64,000 bases of DNA, from assembly GCF_024723255.1 (NCBI RefSeq), contig NZ_JANIAC010000002.1, positions 310,001 through 374,000 of the forward strand, in the 5' to 3' direction. This stretch comes from Aestuariibaculum sp. M13. Its GTDB lineage: Bacteria > Bacteroidota > Bacteroidia > Flavobacteriales > Flavobacteriaceae. Positions 19,062-28,896 of this stretch are shown piece by piece. How positions within the stretch are numbered: the first letter of the stretch is position 1; each line of letters starts with the position of its first letter. Position numbers and translations under genes: made by a program. A model generated the notes under the pieces. That model was given only the letters and a program-made list of their open reading frames with translations, was not told the DNA's origin and made no database searches.

Positions 19062-20144
19062 ATGAAGAATACAGCCTTAACAGAAACTCACATTGCTCTG
19101 GGCGCTAAAATGGTGCCTTTCGCAGGATACAACATGCCTGTACAATATGAAGGAGTTAATATTGAACATGAAACCGTAAGAAATGCTGTTGGTGTTTTTG
19201 ATGTGTCTCACATGGGTGAGTTTTTAATTGAAGGTGAACATGCATTAGCTTTAATTCAAAAAGTATCGACTAACGATGCTTCTAAATTAACCATTGGTAA
19301 AGCGCAGTACAGCTGTATGCCAAACGATAATGGTGGAATTGTAGACGATTTAATTATTTATAAAATTAAAGACGAGCAATACTTATTAGTTGTTAATGCA
19401 AGTAACATAGATAAAGACTGGAACTGGATTCAATCTAAAAACGATGTAGGAGCAGACATGCGTAACCTAAGCGATGAATACTCGTTATTAGCTATTCAAG
19501 GACCAAAGGCTATCGAAGCGATGCAAAGCTTAACAAGTCACGATTTATCAGCTATAAAATTTTATTCTTTTGAAGTTGGTGATTTTGCTGGTATCGATAA
19601 CGTAATCATCTCTGCAACCGGATATACCGGAAGTGGTGGATTTGAAATCTATGTAAAGAATGAAGATGTTCAACAAGTTTGGGATAAAGTATTTGAAGCT
19701 GGTGCCGATTTCGGAATTAAACCAATTGGTTTAGCTGCTCGTGATACGCTTCGTTTAGAAATGGGATATTGCCTATACGGAAATGATATCGACGACACCA
19801 CCTCTCCTATTGAAGCTGGTTTAGGTTGGATTACAAAATTCACGAAAGACTTTACAAATTCTGAAGCTTTAAAAGCGCAAAAAGAAAACGGAGTAACACG
19901 CAAATTAGTCGCTTTCGAATTAGACGAACGTGGTATTCCGCGTCAAGGTTACGACATCGTTGATGCAGAAGGCAACAAAATTGGTAATGTTACTTCAGGA
20001 ACTATGTCGCCAAGCTTAGGTAAAGGTATTGGTTTAGGGTATGTTCCAACAGAATTAACTGGACTAGAAAGCAAAATCTACATCCAAATACGTAAAAATG
20101 CAGTTCCTGCTACTGTAGTAAAACTGCCTTTTTATAAGGTATAA
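19062..20144 (+). CDS. gcvT: Glycine cleavage system aminomethyltransferase (T protein)
   Basis: 360 residues, the family length. It begins [28 protein letters not shown] and contains the [11 protein letters not shown] motif, folate-binding [10 protein letters not shown] and [14 protein letters not shown], then a C-terminal beta-barrel domain. It transfers the methylene group from the aminomethyl-lipoyl H protein to tetrahydrofolate and releases ammonia. The other gcv genes are not adjacent, so it is a stand-alone gene as in many flavobacteria. A RmlD-like gene follows 17 bp later. Confidence 0.96.
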   Translation: MKNTALTETHIALGAKMVPFAGYNMPVQYEGVNIEHETVRNAVGVFDVSHMGEFLIEGEHALALIQKVSTNDASKLTIGKAQYSCMPNDNGGIVDDLIIYKIKDEQYLLVVNASNIDKDWNWIQSKNDVGADMRNLSDEYSLLAIQGPKAIEAMQSLTSHDLSAIKFYSFEVGDFAGIDNVIISATGYTGSGGFEIYVKNEDVQQVWDKVFEAGADFGIKPIGLAARDTLRLEMGYCLYGNDIDDTTSPIEAGLGWITKFTKDFTNSEALKAQKENGVTRKLVAFELDERGIPRQGYDIVDAEGNKIGNVTSGTMSPSLGKGIGLGYVPTELTGLESKIYIQIRKNAVPATVVKLPFYKV

Positions 20145-20161
20145 CCACAAAATTCTATGTT

Positions 20162-20998
20162 ATGAAACGCCTGCAAAACGAAGAAAAACATAGAATATTA
20201 ATATTAGGGGCTAGCGGCTTTTTAGGCAATGCAATTTATAAAGAGCTATGCCCCTATTTTAACACTTTCGGCACCTTCAATACCGAAAACAAGCAATACG
20301 AAAAAAATCAGCATTTCTTTCAGTATAACTTTGAAGAGGATGATGTTTATGAAATTCTCGATGTTGTAAAACCAAGCATCATTATCTCAGCACTTCGTGG
20401 CGATTTTGCTGCACAGTTTATAGCCCATAAACACGTTGCTGAATACATTAGCAACCATAAAACCAAATTCATCTTTCTATCTTCGGCTAATGTATTTGAT
20501 GCGTATAGCAAATACCCGAGTTATGAAGAAGACAAAACCCTTAGTAACAGCATTTACGGGCATTTCAAAATTAAAATTGAAAATATGCTCTTAAGACTTC
20601 CAAAAAAGAAAGTCGCTATACTTCGGTTACCAATGGTTTTTGGCCCCTATTCACCAAGAATCAAAGAAATTGCTCAGCATATTCGTGATAAAGAACCTGT
20701 TGAAGTCTTTCCTAATTTAATTATGAATGTCACCACACACACCAAAGTGACGCAACAGATTCACTATATAATCAACCGAAACAAATCGGGCATATTTCAT
20801 TTAGGAAGTACCGATTTGGTACATCACGATGAGTTTATTCGAGAAATAATAAAAGTATCCGGCTTCAAAAAAGCTATTTATAAACGTGTATACACCACAA
20901 ACGACGACCGGTATTTAGCTGTTTTACCAAAATACAACATGCTACCTAAAAACCTGCAATTACTAAGTCAGGAAATTTTAACAGAATTAGAAATATAA
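20162..20998 (+). CDS. NAD(P)-dependent sugar-nucleotide reductase-like SDR (RmlD type)
   Basis: 278 residues of an extended short-chain dehydrogenase. The Rossmann motif is ILILGASGFLGNAIY near the N-terminus. The Ser in IFLSSANVFDAYS and a YGHFKIKIE segment give the Tyr-x3-Lys catalytic pair, and LRLPMVFGPYSPR is a family signature. It most resembles dTDP-4-dehydrorhamnose reductase or other sugar-nucleotide reductases, but no rhamnose genes neighbour it, so the substrate is open. It lies 17 bp behind gcvT and may share its transcript. Confidence 0.75.
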   Translation: MKRLQNEEKHRILILGASGFLGNAIYKELCPYFNTFGTFNTENKQYEKNQHFFQYNFEEDDVYEILDVVKPSIIISALRGDFAAQFIAHKHVAEYISNHKTKFIFLSSANVFDAYSKYPSYEEDKTLSNSIYGHFKIKIENMLLRLPKKKVAILRLPMVFGPYSPRIKEIAQHIRDKEPVEVFPNLIMNVTTHTKVTQQIHYIINRNKSGIFHLGSTDLVHHDEFIREIIKVSGFKKAIYKRVYTTNDDRYLAVLPKYNMLPKNLQLLSQEILTELEI

Positions 20999-21062
20999 TT
21001 GATTTTACAATTCTTAATTAGTACATTGTAGTTAATTATAACCCAATTAAAAACCATAGATT

Positions 21063-21359
21063 ATGAGCAAATTATCAGAACAAGATATCGAAAAACGTTT
21101 ACTTTCATTACCAGAATGGGACTATTATGACGATGCCATTCACGCTGAATTCGAATTCGACAACTTTAAAGACTGTTTTAGCGCCATGAGTCGTATTGCT
21201 TTCGAGTGCGAAGCATTAAACCATCACCCGGACTGGTCTAATACTTATAATATACTAACCATTTCGTTGTCTACTCACTCTGCGCATGGTGTAACCGAAA
21301 AGGATTTTGATTTAGCAAAAGCCATTGAAGCCATTGTAGAACCAGAGGACGAAGAATAA
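21063..21359 (+). CDS. phhB: 4a-hydroxytetrahydrobiopterin dehydratase (PCD/DCoH)
   Basis: 98 residues, the family length. The active-site stretch EALNHHPDWSNTYN provides the two His residues and the Trp/Tyr of the PCD signature, and STHSAHGVTEKDFDLA completes it. It dehydrates 4a-hydroxytetrahydropterin to regenerate the cofactor of aromatic amino acid hydroxylases in the cytosol. No hydroxylase gene is visible nearby. Confidence 0.92.
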   Translation: MSKLSEQDIEKRLLSLPEWDYYDDAIHAEFEFDNFKDCFSAMSRIAFECEALNHHPDWSNTYNILTISLSTHSAHGVTEKDFDLAKAIEAIVEPEDEE

Positions 21360-21407
21360 ATACGCACAACAATTTAAAATCTAGCACAAATCCTTTACAG
21401 ATTTTTT

Positions 21408-21415
21408 TAAATTTG
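21408..21415 (+). promoter_or_regulatory. Promoter -7 element for the YebC-family gene
   Basis: TAAATTTG fits the TAnnTTTG element 71 bp before the start codon. No TTG element is found at 17-23 nt upstream, so it is a weak call. Confidence 0.35.
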
Positions 21416-21486
21416 CAGTTGAATATAAAATAACAATAACCTCTAAAAAGTTACTTTTAAAGTGACTTGATATAAATAATTAAATT

Positions 21487-22206
21487 ATGGGAAGAGCTTT
21501 TGAGTTTAGAAAAGCACGTAAAATGAAGCGCTGGTCGGCGATGAGTAAAGCATTTACTCGCATTGGTAAAGATATTGTAATGGCTGTTAAAGAAGGAGGC
21601 CCAGATCCGGACAGCAACGCACGTTTAAGAGCGGTAATACAAAATGCCAAGTCGGTAAACATGCCTAAAGACAATGTTGAACGTGCCATTAAACGAGCTT
21701 CAGATAAAAATCAGGGTGATTATAAAGAAGTTATTTTTGAAGGTTATGCACCACACGGAATTGCTGTTTTAGTTGAAACGGCAACCGACAACAATACAAG
21801 AACTGTAGCTAACGTTCGTAGTTATTTTAATAAATGCGACGGAAGCTTAGGAACTTCAGGTTCTGTAGTATTTATGTTCGACCATACCTGTAATTTCAGA
21901 ATTAAAGCTGATGGTTTAGATCCTGAAGAGTTAGAACTTGAATTTATCGATTTTGGTGCAGAAGAAGTATTTGCTGATGAAGATGGTATTTTAATCTATG
22001 CCCCTTTCGAAAACTTCGGAACCATTCAAGCGGAGTTAGAATCTCGTGGTATTGAAATTTTATCATCAGGTTTCGAGCGTATACCTCAGGTAACTAAAGA
22101 ACTTTCTGCCGAGCAAGCTGCCGATGTAGAAAAGCTTCTAGAAAAACTTGAGGAAGACGATGACGTGCAAAACGTGTACCACACGATGCAAGAAGTTGAA
22201 GAATAA
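21487..22206 (+). CDS. YebC/PmpR-family translation or transcription regulator (TACO1-like)
   Basis: 239 residues, the normal length. It begins MGRAFEFRKARKMKRWSAMSKAFTRIGKDI, close to the consensus of the family, and contains IQNAKSVNMPKDNVERAIKRA and YEGYAPHG-like EGYAPHGIAVLVE. Members have been described as DNA-binding regulators (PmpR) and more recently as ribosome-associated factors that relieve stalling on proline-rich sequences. The acidic C-terminus (EDDDVQNVYHTM) is typical. It is a single-gene unit ending at a strong terminator. Confidence 0.93.
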   Translation: MGRAFEFRKARKMKRWSAMSKAFTRIGKDIVMAVKEGGPDPDSNARLRAVIQNAKSVNMPKDNVERAIKRASDKNQGDYKEVIFEGYAPHGIAVLVETATDNNTRTVANVRSYFNKCDGSLGTSGSVVFMFDHTCNFRIKADGLDPEELELEFIDFGAEEVFADEDGILIYAPFENFGTIQAELESRGIEILSSGFERIPQVTKELSAEQAADVEKLLEKLEEDDDVQNVYHTMQEVEE

Positions 22207-22225
22207 TTCTTTACTATAAATATTG

Positions 22226-22258
22226 AAAAGGCTATCATTAATTTTGATAGCCTTTTTC
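22226..22258 (+). terminator. Terminator after the YebC-family gene
   Basis: 12-bp stem AAAAGGCTATCA/TGATAGCCTTTT with a 7-nt loop, followed by T residues. Confidence 0.9.
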
Positions 22259-22343
22259 TTTTCTAATATTCTTAACATAAAGATTATATTCGCTAAGTCT
22301 GACTTTAAATATAAATCTTAATTTAGAAAGAAAATATATACAC

Positions 22344-23330
22344 ATGATAAAAAACAATAAAGTTATTAGATGGGGCATTATAGGCTGCGGTGATGTTACC
22401 GAAGTAAAAAGTGGACCTGCATACAAACTAACAAAAGGTTTTGAGTTAACGGCTGTCATGCGGAGAAATGCAGATAAGGTTAAAGACTACGCAAAACGTC
22501 ATCAAATTGAAAAATACTATACCGATGCCGACCAACTCATTGACGATCCTGATATTGATGCTGTATATATTGCCACACCACCAGATTCTCATATGTTTTA
22601 TGCTTTAAAGGTAGCCGAAGCAGGAAAAATTTGTTGTATAGAAAAACCAATGGCGCCCAGTTATCAAGAAAGTTTAGCCATATACAATGCCTTTAATGAA
22701 AAGAATATTCCGCTTTTTGTGGCTTACTACAGACGCTCATTACCTCGCTTTACACAAGTAAAAGAATGGATTGACAATAATGAAATTGGTGATGTTAGAC
22801 ACATCAGTTGGCAATTCAGCGCACCTGCTTCCGACTTAGACAAATCTGGTGAATACAATTGGAGAACCGATGTAAAAATCGCTCCAGGAGGCTATTTCGA
22901 TGATTTAGCAAGCCATGGTCTGGATTTTTTCACCTTTATTTTAGGAAACATAAAAGAAATAAAGGGTATTAGCCTCAATCAACAAGGTAACTATTCTGCA
23001 AAAGATGCCATAACCGCCTGCTGGGTGCACGAAAATAATGTAACCGGATCGGCATTCTGGAATTTTGATTGTAACGATAGACTAGACAAAGTCACCATTC
23101 TAGGAAGCAAAGGCAGCATTGAATTTGCTATATTTCATGAGAAACCTATAAAATTAAAAAGCGACAGGAATAAAGAAACGTTACATATCGAGCACCCAAA
23201 ACACATTCAAATCTACCATGTTGAAGACATGCGAAACATGCTTATTCAAGGTAATTTTACACATCCTTCGCTTGGTGCTTCAGCATTACATACCAGTTGG
23301 GTGATGGATAAGATTTTAGGTAATTTATAA
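22344..23330 (+). CDS. Gfo/Idh/MocA-family oxidoreductase
   Basis: 328 residues. The Rossmann motif is WGIIGCGDVTEVKSGPA near the N-terminus, followed by IATPPDSH and the cofactor-binding CIEKPMAPS motif with the conserved Lys of the EKP signature. The C-terminal alpha/beta domain contains GGYFDDLASHGLDFF with the catalytic His. It is an NAD(P)-dependent sugar or polyol dehydrogenase of unknown substrate. It stands alone between two unrelated genes. Confidence 0.88.
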   Translation: MIKNNKVIRWGIIGCGDVTEVKSGPAYKLTKGFELTAVMRRNADKVKDYAKRHQIEKYYTDADQLIDDPDIDAVYIATPPDSHMFYALKVAEAGKICCIEKPMAPSYQESLAIYNAFNEKNIPLFVAYYRRSLPRFTQVKEWIDNNEIGDVRHISWQFSAPASDLDKSGEYNWRTDVKIAPGGYFDDLASHGLDFFTFILGNIKEIKGISLNQQGNYSAKDAITACWVHENNVTGSAFWNFDCNDRLDKVTILGSKGSIEFAIFHEKPIKLKSDRNKETLHIEHPKHIQIYHVEDMRNMLIQGNFTHPSLGASALHTSWVMDKILGNL

Positions 23331-23430
23331 CTAAACTTTTTTATTTAGCATTTTTTAACGTTTTCAAAGGTAAAACCAATCTGTTTAATGGGTATTTTTA
23401 GCTTCAATCATTTGAAATTCAAATCAAAAT

Positions 23431-26028
23431 ATGAAGCAACACAAACTAAACATTCACCATTACGCATGTATTGCACTCGCATCGCTCTGTTTTTTGAATC
23501 CTTCAAACATGGAAGCTCAAAACAAGAAAAAAAAGAAAAAAGATGCTCAAACGGAAATTGTCGCCGAAACGCCTAAAAAAAGCAAAGACAAAACCATTGC
23601 TGAACTCGTAAAAACGAGTAAGGAAATAGATGGTTTATTTAAGATTTATCAGGATACCATAAAAGGCTCCCTCCAAATGGTTATTTCTGAAGAGCAGCTC
23701 GGTAAAGAATACATTTATTTCAGTCAGATATCAGATGGTGTCATGGATGCCGGAAGAGTTATAAGAGGCATGTACCGGGGTTCTAAAGTTTTCAAAGTTG
23801 AAAAGTATTTCAATAAAATTGAATTTATTACGCAAAATACGTCCTTCTACTTCGATCCTGAAAATCCTTTATCTAAATCAAAAGATGCTAATATTAGTGA
23901 AGGCAATATGGCTAGTATAGAAATTTCAGCTTACGATAAAGACAAAAAGCTTTATTTAATTAATGCCGATAATTTATTTTTAGCAGAAACCTTTTCCCAA
24001 ATTAAAAATCCATCAAGACCAGGATCATCTCCAACAGAGTTTAAGATTGGGAATTTAGACAAATCGAAAACCAAAATATTAGACATTAACAACTATCCTG
24101 AAAACACTAATATGGAAGTTGAATATGTTTACTCTCAACCTTCTGTATTAAATGGCGGCTCGAATGCTGTTGCTGATGGCAGAAACGTAAGCATAAAAGT
24201 GTATCATAGCTTAATTGCTATGCCTGAAAATGATTTCCAACCTAGATTTGACGATCCACGAGTTGGTTATTTCACAACTCAGGTAGACGATAAAACATCG
24301 GCAAGCTCGACGCCTTACCGTGATTTAATTCACCGTTGGAATTTAGTTAAAAAGAATCCGGAACTGGAATTATCTGAACCTGTCGAACCGATTACCTGGT
24401 GGATAGAAAATTCAACTCCTTTAGAATGGCGTGAAACTATTAAAGAAGGTGTTTTACAATGGAATAAAGCTTTTGAAAAAGCGGGCTTTAAAAATGCCAT
24501 GGTTGTAAAAGTGCAGCCTGATGATGCTACCTGGGATGCCGGAGATATTCGCTATAACGTTTTACGTTGGACATCGTCGCCAGAACCACCGTTTGGAGGT
24601 TACGGCCCTAGTTTTGTGAACCCTAGAACCGGAGAGATTTTAGGAGCCGATATTATGCTGGAATTTGCGCATTTTTCTAACCGTGTGTTCTATGATAAAG
24701 TTTTTGAATTAACATCTTCAGTAAAAACTTTCGAAAACAACACATCAAACACAAACGACCATACGTTTTGCTTTTTAGGTGATGAATTGCATGATGAAAT
24801 GATGTTTGCTAGCTCAGTTGCTGAAGCTGCCGGAGCATCAGATTTTGAGTTAGAGCGCATTAAAAAGGAATCAATGACCGCTTTAATTATGCATGAAGTT
24901 GGACATACTTTAGGTCTAAATCATAATATGAAAGCGAGTCAGTTATTTTCACCTGAACAATTGAACGATGCTGAATTTATTAAAGGAAAATGTTTAACCG
25001 CTTCAGTAATGGATTATGCGGCTTTAAATGTAACTAAAGACCGAAGTAAACAGGGACAATACGACGATGTTACAGTTGGCCCTTACGATATTTGGGCTAT
25101 TCAATTAGGTTATAAACCTTTTAAAACAGAAAAGGAACATCAGGATTTATTAAATGAATCTACAAAACCAGAACATATTTTTGGTAATGATGCCGATGAT
25201 ATGCGTTCGCCCGGTAAGGCTATAGACCCTCGTGTAAATACAGGAGACCAATCGAACAATCAAATTGCCTGGGCTGTTGATCGAATTGAATTGTCGAATA
25301 ATTTAATGAAGGATCTAAAGGGTAATTTCAGTAATACAGGAGAATCTTACCAGGAACTCCGTCGTGTTTACTATTTGTTATCTGGACAAAAAGGATCTGC
25401 CGCAAATACCATTTCAAGATTTATTGGAGGTGTTTATGTAGAACGTTCTATGGTAGGGCAAGAAGGTGAAAAACAACCGTATACTCCGGTAAGTTTAGAA
25501 GATCAAAAACGCGCTATGAATGCCTTAAGCAAATATATATTTGCTCCTGATGCTTTTGATGTACCTAATGATTTATATAATTATTTAGCCATGCAGCGTC
25601 GTGGTTTTAATTTCAGAACACCTGAAGACCCTAAAATACATGATCAGGTTTTAGGATACCAGAAGGCTGTTTTAAGTCATATATTACATTATAATACACT
25701 TCAAAGAATTTCAGATTCTGAATTATATGGCAATAAGTATACGCTTTCAACCATGATGACAGATTTAAACACCGCTATTTTTAAAGCCGATATCTCTGGA
25801 AACGTGAATTCCTTCAGACAAAATTTACAATTAGAATACACAAACATGCTCATTTCTATGTTAACAAATAAGCAAGGATCCAGATATTCTAATTTAGCAC
25901 AATCTATGGCTTTGTATAATTTAAATGCAATTAAAACGATGACAAGTTCTGGTGGCGATGTTTCTTCAAGAGCACATAAGCAACACCTAAAAACGTTAAT
26001 TGATAATGCTTTAAAGGAAGTGAAATAG
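23431..26028 (+). CDS. Secreted zinc-dependent metalloprotease (DUF5117/DUF5118, met-zincin type)
   Basis: 865 residues. A signal peptide-like start (HYACIALASLCFLNPSNMEAQ) leads into a Lys-rich stretch. The N-terminal DUF5118/DUF5117-like region covers about residues 55-400. The zinc site is MHEVGHTLGLNHN at about 488-500, i.e. HExxHxxxxxH, with a downstream SVMDY Met-turn, so the active site is complete. The family is common and poorly characterised in Bacteroidota; it is probably a periplasmic or outer-membrane protease. There is no T9SS tail. The gene is monocistronic, ending at a terminator at 26045. The start at 23431 is the only one that preserves the signal peptide. Confidence 0.88.
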   Translation: MKQHKLNIHHYACIALASLCFLNPSNMEAQNKKKKKKDAQTEIVAETPKKSKDKTIAELVKTSKEIDGLFKIYQDTIKGSLQMVISEEQLGKEYIYFSQISDGVMDAGRVIRGMYRGSKVFKVEKYFNKIEFITQNTSFYFDPENPLSKSKDANISEGNMASIEISAYDKDKKLYLINADNLFLAETFSQIKNPSRPGSSPTEFKIGNLDKSKTKILDINNYPENTNMEVEYVYSQPSVLNGGSNAVADGRNVSIKVYHSLIAMPENDFQPRFDDPRVGYFTTQVDDKTSASSTPYRDLIHRWNLVKKNPELELSEPVEPITWWIENSTPLEWRETIKEGVLQWNKAFEKAGFKNAMVVKVQPDDATWDAGDIRYNVLRWTSSPEPPFGGYGPSFVNPRTGEILGADIMLEFAHFSNRVFYDKVFELTSSVKTFENNTSNTNDHTFCFLGDELHDEMMFASSVAEAAGASDFELERIKKESMTALIMHEVGHTLGLNHNMKASQLFSPEQLNDAEFIKGKCLTASVMDYAALNVTKDRSKQGQYDDVTVGPYDIWAIQLGYKPFKTEKEHQDLLNESTKPEHIFGNDADDMRSPGKAIDPRVNTGDQSNNQIAWAVDRIELSNNLMKDLKGNFSNTGESYQELRRVYYLLSGQKGSAANTISRFIGGVYVERSMVGQEGEKQPYTPVSLEDQKRAMNALSKYIFAPDAFDVPNDLYNYLAMQRRGFNFRTPEDPKIHDQVLGYQKAVLSHILHYNTLQRISDSELYGNKYTLSTMMTDLNTAIFKADISGNVNSFRQNLQLEYTNMLISMLTNKQGSRYSNLAQSMALYNLNAIKTMTSSGGDVSSRAHKQHLKTLIDNALKEVK

Positions 26029-26044
26029 TGATCTATAAAATCAG

Positions 26045-26075
26045 AAAAGCGACTCTAATCGAGTCGCTTTTTTTG
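26045..26075 (+). terminator. Terminator after the metalloprotease gene
   Basis: 11-bp perfect stem AAAAGCGACTC/GAGTCGCTTTT, loop TAATC, followed by T residues. Confidence 0.9.
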
Positions 26076-26208
26076 TATGTAGAACATTAATGTTTCTTTT
26101 TAGGGACAAATAATTGTTTACTTTATGTTTCATTACAACCACACATGAAGTAAAATTCAAAATCTATGCCAAATCACTAGTTCAAATTACTGTTTAACAA
26201 AATTTTTA

Positions 26209-27291
26209 CTACATTTTTTGATATAGACTTTTCAGTTTTTCTGGTGTCATAATGTTTTTCCAGTTTTTACCTAAGGCATTTTCCCAAAGCGGTGCCATTC
26301 CTAACGAAACTTTAATCATAATATCGAAATCAGCATCAGTTAAATCGGCACAAATCCCCTGTGGTAATTTTATATTATGTTTGGCTTTCATTTCTTTAAA
26401 CAATTTAACGCCTTCAGGGTAAAACTCTTCTAAATGATCGAAAACTATACAATTTCCAATACCGTGTTTTGTTCCTAATAAATAAGCTAAACCATAACTC
26501 ATAGCATGGGCTACCCCCACCTGAGAGTAAGCAATACTCATTCCACCGTGCCAGGATGCCATCATCAATTTTTCCTGAGATTCAACTTCTGACAGATTAT
26601 TATCAAGAAATATTTCTTTACATAAATCAAAAGCTTTCTCGCCATAACTTTGGCTAAAGGCATTTAAATAAGACCCTTCTAGCGATTCTATGCAATGAAT
26701 ATAACAATCCATTCCTGTATAAAACCATTGTTCTTTAGGAACATCTTGTGTTAACTCAGAATCTAAAACCACCTGATCAAAAGGCGTATAATCGGAGTTG
26801 ATTCCTAACTTCTTTTCAGGTCCGGTTAACACCGTTGTTCTTGAAACCTCTGCTCCTGTTCCTGAAATAGTTGGAATCCCCACATGATAAACGGCTTCAT
26901 TCTTAACTAAATCCCACCCTTGGTAATCTTTAGCTTCACCTTCGTTGGTTAACATAATAGAAACTGCTTTGGCTAAATCTAACAAGGTTCCGCCTCCTAT
27001 TCCAATAATTCCTGAGGGACGTTCTTTTGTGGTAAGTATGATATCTTCTACCAATTCATCAACCTGTGAGGTTTTTGGTTCTTCGGCAGCTGATATATAT
27101 ATTATTCTATCATCGTAAGCTAAAGGGATTCTAGAAGTCAACCAGGCATTATTTTTAAATACATCATCTACCAAAAATATAAATGGAGCTTTTGAATTTA
27201 AGCGCTTTGGTTCTAAAATATCATTTAACTGATTGAAACTACCGCGACCAAAAATAACTCTTGGTACCATTGGAAAGTTTTTATAACTCAT
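26209..27291 (-). CDS. Iron-containing alcohol dehydrogenase, KdnB-like (candidate Kdo 8-oxidase)
   Basis: 360 residues of the group III metal-dependent alcohol dehydrogenase family. The GGG of the cofactor site is at residues 99-101, and metal ligands are Asp195, His199, His262 and His276 (YTGMDCYIH; VAHAMSYG; TKHGIGN). Its neighbours are a HAD hydrolase and kdsB, all on the same strand. In Shewanella oneidensis a protein of this family, KdnB, oxidises C8 of Kdo before the aminotransferase KdnA adds nitrogen to give 8-amino-Kdo. The specific assignment here is an inference from family plus synteny; no KdnA-like aminotransferase is in the window. Another sugar or polyol oxidation is possible. 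Confidence 0.65.
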   Translation of the reverse strand: MSYKNFPMVPRVIFGRGSFNQLNDILEPKRLNSKAPFIFLVDDVFKNNAWLTSRIPLAYDDRIIYISAAEEPKTSQVDELVEDIILTTKERPSGIIGIGGGTLLDLAKAVSIMLTNEGEAKDYQGWDLVKNEAVYHVGIPTISGTGAEVSRTTVLTGPEKKLGINSDYTPFDQVVLDSELTQDVPKEQWFYTGMDCYIHCIESLEGSYLNAFSQSYGEKAFDLCKEIFLDNNLSEVESQEKLMMASWHGGMSIAYSQVGVAHAMSYGLAYLLGTKHGIGNCIVFDHLEEFYPEGVKLFKEMKAKHNIKLPQGICADLTDADFDIMIKVSLGMAPLWENALGKNWKNIMTPEKLKSLYQKM

Positions 27292-27389
27292 CTACTATGC
27301 TTTCTTTTTCGTAACCCAAAAATAAGGTTATTTTAAAATTAACATCATAAAATCGCACTTGATTTTATGAATTTTAACACAATTATATT

Positions 27390-28094
27390 TTAGTTTAAAA
27401 GTGTAATTAAATCCTTTAAACTACTAATGGTTTTGTAATTTTTGCCATTCGTTTCTTTTTCAGACACTTGCTCATGAGCCCAAGTGGTATGAAACGGAAT
27501 ATGCACCGCATGTGCTTTAATATTTACTAATGGTAACACATCAGATTTTAATGAATTACCAACCATTAAAAACTCGGACGGATTAATATCTAAATGATTT
27601 AAAAGTTTCGAATAATTTTCTTCCTTTTTATCACTCAATACCTCTATGTGGTGAAAATATTTCGTTAGTCCTGACTTTTCTAACTTACGCTCCTGATCTA
27701 ATAAATCTCCTTTTGTTGCCAGAATTAATCGGTATTTTTTCGATAATGATTCTAAAACATCTTCAACACCATCAAGCAATTCCACTGGTTTATTAAGCAT
27801 GTCTTTTCCTATGTTTAATATTGCTTCAATTGTTTGTTGAGACACATTATAATTGGACTGTTCTAAAGCGCTTTCAACCATCGACAAAACAAAAGCTTTA
27901 ACTCCGTATCCGTAGAGCGGTAAATTATCAATCTCTTTTTTGAAAAGCTCCTGGTCTAATTTATTCAAGGTTTCATACTCCGATAGTAAGTTACCAAAAC
28001 TAGCTTCAGCCTCTCTAAAATAGGTTTCGTTTACCCAAAGGGTATCGTCGGCATCAAAGCCAATTACTTTTATGTGCTGGTAGTTTACTTCCAT
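27390..28094 (-). CDS. HAD-family hydrolase
   Basis: 234 residues. The nucleophile motif [10 protein letters not shown] carries Asp14 and Asp16, motif II is at LILATKGD and motif III/IV at [14 protein letters not shown]. The size and the helical cap (about 20-100) fit a subfamily I HAD phosphatase. It overlaps the kdsB start region by 10 bp, so the two are translationally coupled. The context suggests dephosphorylation of a Kdo-related intermediate, but it is not a KdsC-type protein (those are about 170 residues without a cap), and its substrate is unknown. Confidence 0.82.
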   Translation of the reverse strand: MEVNYQHIKVIGFDADDTLWVNETYFREAEASFGNLLSEYETLNKLDQELFKKEIDNLPLYGYGVKAFVLSMVESALEQSNYNVSQQTIEAILNIGKDMLNKPVELLDGVEDVLESLSKKYRLILATKGDLLDQERKLEKSGLTKYFHHIEVLSDKKEENYSKLLNHLDINPSEFLMVGNSLKSDVLPLVNIKAHAVHIPFHTTWAHEQVSEKETNGKNYKTISSLKDLITLLN

Positions 28095-28813
28095 TGTTTT
28101 TGTGCTCGTATTAAATCTTCAGGCGTGTCTATTTCAACTCCTTCAACATCGGTCTCCACCATTTTAATGCGTTTTCCGTATTCTAAATAGCGTAGTTGCT
28201 CCAATTTTTCAGAAGCTTCTAATGTTAGCATTGGTAAACGGTAAAAATCTAAAATAGCCTGTTTTCTGAAAGCATAAACCCCTTTATGCTTATAGTACTT
28301 TACATTAACTGTTTCGTCTCTGTGATACGGAATCGGGCTTCTTGAAAAGTACAAAGCAAAATTAAAATGGTCTAGAACCACCTTAACTGTATTCGGGTTT
28401 TTTATATCCTCTTCTTCGGTAATATGAACCATTAAAGACGCTAAGTCAATAGATTTATCGTGATCATCTTTAAACACATTAATTAACTTTGATAAGGATT
28501 CCTTATCGGTAAACGGCTCATCTCCCTGAACATTAATTACGATATCAATATCCAAATCCTCAACAGCCTCAGCGATTCTGTCACTTCCGCATTCGTGTTC
28601 CTTTTTACTCATAATGGCCTTACCTCCATTATTTACAATTTCATTATAAATAATCTCGCTATCAGTCACCACAAACACATCATCAAACAAACCAGTAGCC
28701 ACAGTGGCTTCGTAAGTTCTAAGAATAACAGGTTTTCCTCCTAAATCTTGCATAAGCTTTCCAGGAAAACGAGAAGCACTGTAACGTGCCGGAATCATTG
28801 AAATTATCTTCAT
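28085..28813 (-). CDS. kdsB: 3-deoxy-manno-octulosonate cytidylyltransferase (CMP-Kdo synthetase)
   Basis: 242 residues, the family length. It begins [26 protein letters not shown], the nucleotide-binding signature, and contains INVQGDEPF and the [10 protein letters not shown] motif. It activates Kdo (or a derivative) with CTP for lipid A-core assembly in the cytosol. It is the first gene of a kdsB-HAD-alcohol dehydrogenase run on the minus strand. Confidence 0.95.
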   Translation of the reverse strand: MKIISMIPARYSASRFPGKLMQDLGGKPVILRTYEATVATGLFDDVFVVTDSEIIYNEIVNNGGKAIMSKKEHECGSDRIAEAVEDLDIDIVINVQGDEPFTDKESLSKLINVFKDDHDKSIDLASLMVHITEEEDIKNPNTVKVVLDHFNFALYFSRSPIPYHRDETVNVKYYKHKGVYAFRKQAILDFYRLPMLTLEASEKLEQLRYLEYGKRIKMVETDVEGVEIDTPEDLIRAQKQWK

Positions 28814-28896
28814 TCGTATATTATTAATATCTGCTTTCAGAACTTTCTTTTTATTTCGTTACATTCTGAATTTACAGGACAAAAATAGAATTTTTA

